From assembly GCA_965212595.1 (NCBI GenBank), contig CBDBVE010000012.1, positions 1 through 64,000 on the forward strand: DNA of 64,000 nucleotides, written 5' to 3'. Shown piece by piece: positions 62,601 through 64,000 of this stretch. The stretch comes from Poritiphilus sp965212595 (GTDB lineage Bacteria > Bacteroidota > Bacteroidia > Flavobacteriales > Flavobacteriaceae). Within the stretch, counting starts at the first letter, position 1; each line of letters begins with the position of its first letter. The notes below the pieces were generated by a model that was not told the origin of the DNA, ran no database searches, and saw nothing but the letters and a program-made list of their open reading frames with translations. The translations under genes were made by a program, and so were the position numbers.

Positions 62601-63719
62601 ATGCGAATTACATTGGCTTTCCTGGCCTTACTTTTTCTATGTTGTAGCCCTGAAAACAACAGGGAGCTACTAGTTGAAAATTTTGAAGAAATTGAAATTT
62701 CTGAAGTTGCTGACCCTGGCAGCCCGTCTTCTGCACCAGAGCATAGAACTAAGGAAACTATATTGGCTTATTTAGATCACCTGATAGGCAATGACCAGGT
62801 TGTTGCTGGGCAACATTGTGGTGATGGTCCTGATCAGATCAATGCATACTATCAGGAATACGTGGGCAGGCTGGCGGGGCAGACCAATAGATATGTTGGT
62901 TTGATAGGAGCAGATCTTGGCTACTTTCCCAGCGTTAAATATCCGGTAAATACCTTAATAGATCACTGGAATGAAGGTGGACTGGTTGCCCTGAGCTGGC
63001 ATGCAGACAACCCGTTTATTGACGGATACGATAGTTATTGGAATACCGTAGATGGCAAAGAGAAGATTCAGTTACGTTCCTTACTGAAAAATGCCGATGA
63101 AAGTCAGGTGAAATCTAATTATCGCAATGAACTTGATCGAGTGGCAAAGGCCTTGCAAGAATTAAAAAGTGCGGGCGTTGCCGTTATCTGGAGACCCTTC
63201 CATGAGATGAATGGCGATTTCTTTTGGTGGGGAATAAATGCCTACAATAATGAGCAAACAAATGTAGGTGATTTTAAAGCGCTCTGGAAAGACCTATATA
63301 ATACCCTAACTTACGATTACGGCCTTGATAATCTTATATGGACATACTCAGTGATTCCGTTTCATGGTTGGAATGCTAAAGTGACCGCCTATTATCCAGG
63401 CTCTGACTATGTAGATCTTGTTGGTATGGATTACTACGGAATTACTCCGGATTTCCCAGGCCATAAAGAGCTAAAATCACTTGGAAAGACAGTGGTAATG
63501 AGCGAAGCCGGACCAAAGGATAGTGGCTATGGTCAATGGGATGAACTGCAGCTAGTAAATGCACTTAAAGGAAAGGCAGCTTATTTTTTACAATGGCATA
63601 GCTGGGAGGGTGCAGAGGTAGCCATCAAGGATAACAGAAAGGCTAACTACATGATGAACAGTAAAAAAGTGATCACCCGTGACGAACTGCGCCTGGTAGA
63701 TTTTAGTTTGCATCAGTAG
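62601..63719 (+). CDS. GH26 beta-mannanase lipoprotein
   Basis: The 372-residue protein has a lipobox ('LLFLCC') and an acidic linker, then a GH26 (beta/alpha)8 barrel. The acid/base Glu is in 'IWRPFHEMNGDFFWWG' and the nucleophile Glu in 'VVMSEAGPK'. 'GLVALSWHADNPF' and 'YFLQWHSWEGAEVAI' are also typical. It should cut beta-1,4-mannans at the cell surface. No SusCD pair is adjacent, so this is not a full utilisation locus. Confidence 0.93.
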   Translation: MRITLAFLALLFLCCSPENNRELLVENFEEIEISEVADPGSPSSAPEHRTKETILAYLDHLIGNDQVVAGQHCGDGPDQINAYYQEYVGRLAGQTNRYVGLIGADLGYFPSVKYPVNTLIDHWNEGGLVALSWHADNPFIDGYDSYWNTVDGKEKIQLRSLLKNADESQVKSNYRNELDRVAKALQELKSAGVAVIWRPFHEMNGDFFWWGINAYNNEQTNVGDFKALWKDLYNTLTYDYGLDNLIWTYSVIPFHGWNAKVTAYYPGSDYVDLVGMDYYGITPDFPGHKELKSLGKTVVMSEAGPKDSGYGQWDELQLVNALKGKAAYFLQWHSWEGAEVAIKDNRKANYMMNSKKVITRDELRLVDFSLHQ

Positions 63720-63749
63720 GCCTTAGATATTTCATATATTTATGGAGCT

Positions 63750-64000
63750 ATGCTCCAACCAAAGTACAAGCGACTTCTAAAACAGATTATTCCATTTGCG
63801 ATTATTTGGGGCACTTTTGCTCTGGTATATTCGCTGATGGAGGGAGGTATCATGGGAGACCTGAGCATTTATCCATCTACGGGCAATCAGTACGATTTTA
63901 AAAGAAACTTAGGCTTCACTACGATCTCCTGTATCATTGTGGGTTTGCTACATGGATGGATTGAGGTTACCTGGCTGCGAAAACGGTTCGAAAACAGGGC
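63750..64000 (+). CDS. N-terminus of a multi-pass membrane protein (truncated by window edge)
   Basis: An ATG at 63750 opens a frame that stays open to the window end (83 residues seen). It begins 'LQPKYKRLLKQIIPFAIIW' and shows a TM helix ('IIPFAIIWGTFALVYSLME'), a loop with 'GDLSIYPSTGNQYDF' and a second TM helix ('FTTISCIIVGLLHGWIEV'). The opening resembles the membrane part of Bacteroidota adenylate/guanylate-cyclase-domain proteins as I recall them, but the catalytic part is outside the window, so this is only a guess. Confidence 0.6.
   Translation, partial: MLQPKYKRLLKQIIPFAIIWGTFALVYSLMEGGIMGDLSIYPSTGNQYDFKRNLGFTTISCIIVGLLHGWIEVTWLRKRFENR

Noticed and set aside
1..64000. CRISPR arrays, insertion sequences, prophage, tRNA or rRNA genes
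   Set aside because: No spaced repeat array, transposase, integrase, or cloverleaf-like gap was found; intergenic gaps are all below 300 bases and none contains tRNA-like sequence.

Overview
The window is a dense, moderately AT-rich stretch of a Bacteroidota chromosome, almost certainly from a marine-type member of the Flavobacteriaceae. The evidence is a type IX secretion (T9SS) type-B sorting domain on a SprB-repeat protein, SusC-type TonB receptors, Bacteroidota-style promoters (TTG, about 19-21 nt, TAnnTTTG), many lipoproteins, and family-typical small genes (DUF4870, DUF2807/PspC/PadR, TIGR00266, DUF2461). I see no tRNA, rRNA, CRISPR array, insertion sequence or phage gene. No gene-free gap exceeds 300 bases; the longest (43235-43488) holds a terminator and a possible 38-aa ORF.

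Layout. 1-4349: two surface/exported proteins, the first cut by the window edge. 4379-11859 (-): a two-gene operon with a TonB-barrel protein that seems to lack a plug, followed by an alpha-2-macroglobulin-like protein carrying a SusC-type plug. 12033-14295 (-): a four-gene membrane/methyltransferase/DUF2071/DoxX operon. 14490-17802 (-): a Tat-exported ankyrin protein, then GntP permease plus propeller lipoprotein. 18023-24820 (+): a sulfatase with its own exported formylglycine-generating enzyme, then a propeller/GAF sensor translationally coupled to a GluR0-type glutamate-receptor potassium channel. 24951-28640: thioredoxin reductase, a lipocalin-like protein, and an AONS-like transferase with a dipeptide epimerase. 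28790-32857 (-): PadR-PspC-DUF2807 envelope-stress-type operon and a DUF4870/DUF4440 pair. 33023-39050: household genes (hotdog, TIGR00266, DUF2461, NUDIX, MsrA, PBP4-type carboxypeptidase, small proteins).

39051-50470 is a redox and second-messenger region: OxyR divergent from Dps; a sigma-54 activator with cNMP-binding and PAS domains; a textbook -24/-12 promoter with three palindromic upstream sites in front of an OsmC-family gene; pyruvate:ferredoxin oxidoreductase; and a giant TPR/histidine-kinase/receiver/class III cyclase fusion. The activator has the residues expected for cyclic-nucleotide binding, so the cyclase is a plausible source of its ligand.

51222-59470 (+): a TonB receptor, then coxD-coxE-like chaperones and coxS-coxL-coxM of a form II (AYRGAGR) molybdenum hydroxylase; coxM carries a +1 frameshift. 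59493-64000: serine hydrolase, HAD hydrolase, a MarR-GNAT fusion with a clear self-regulatory palindrome, a GH26 mannanase lipoprotein, and the start of a membrane protein cut by the right edge.

The strongest candidates for something undescribed are the plug-on-A2M / plugless-barrel pair, the cNMP-sigma-54-OsmC/PFOR circuit, and the sensor-coupled glutamate-receptor channel.
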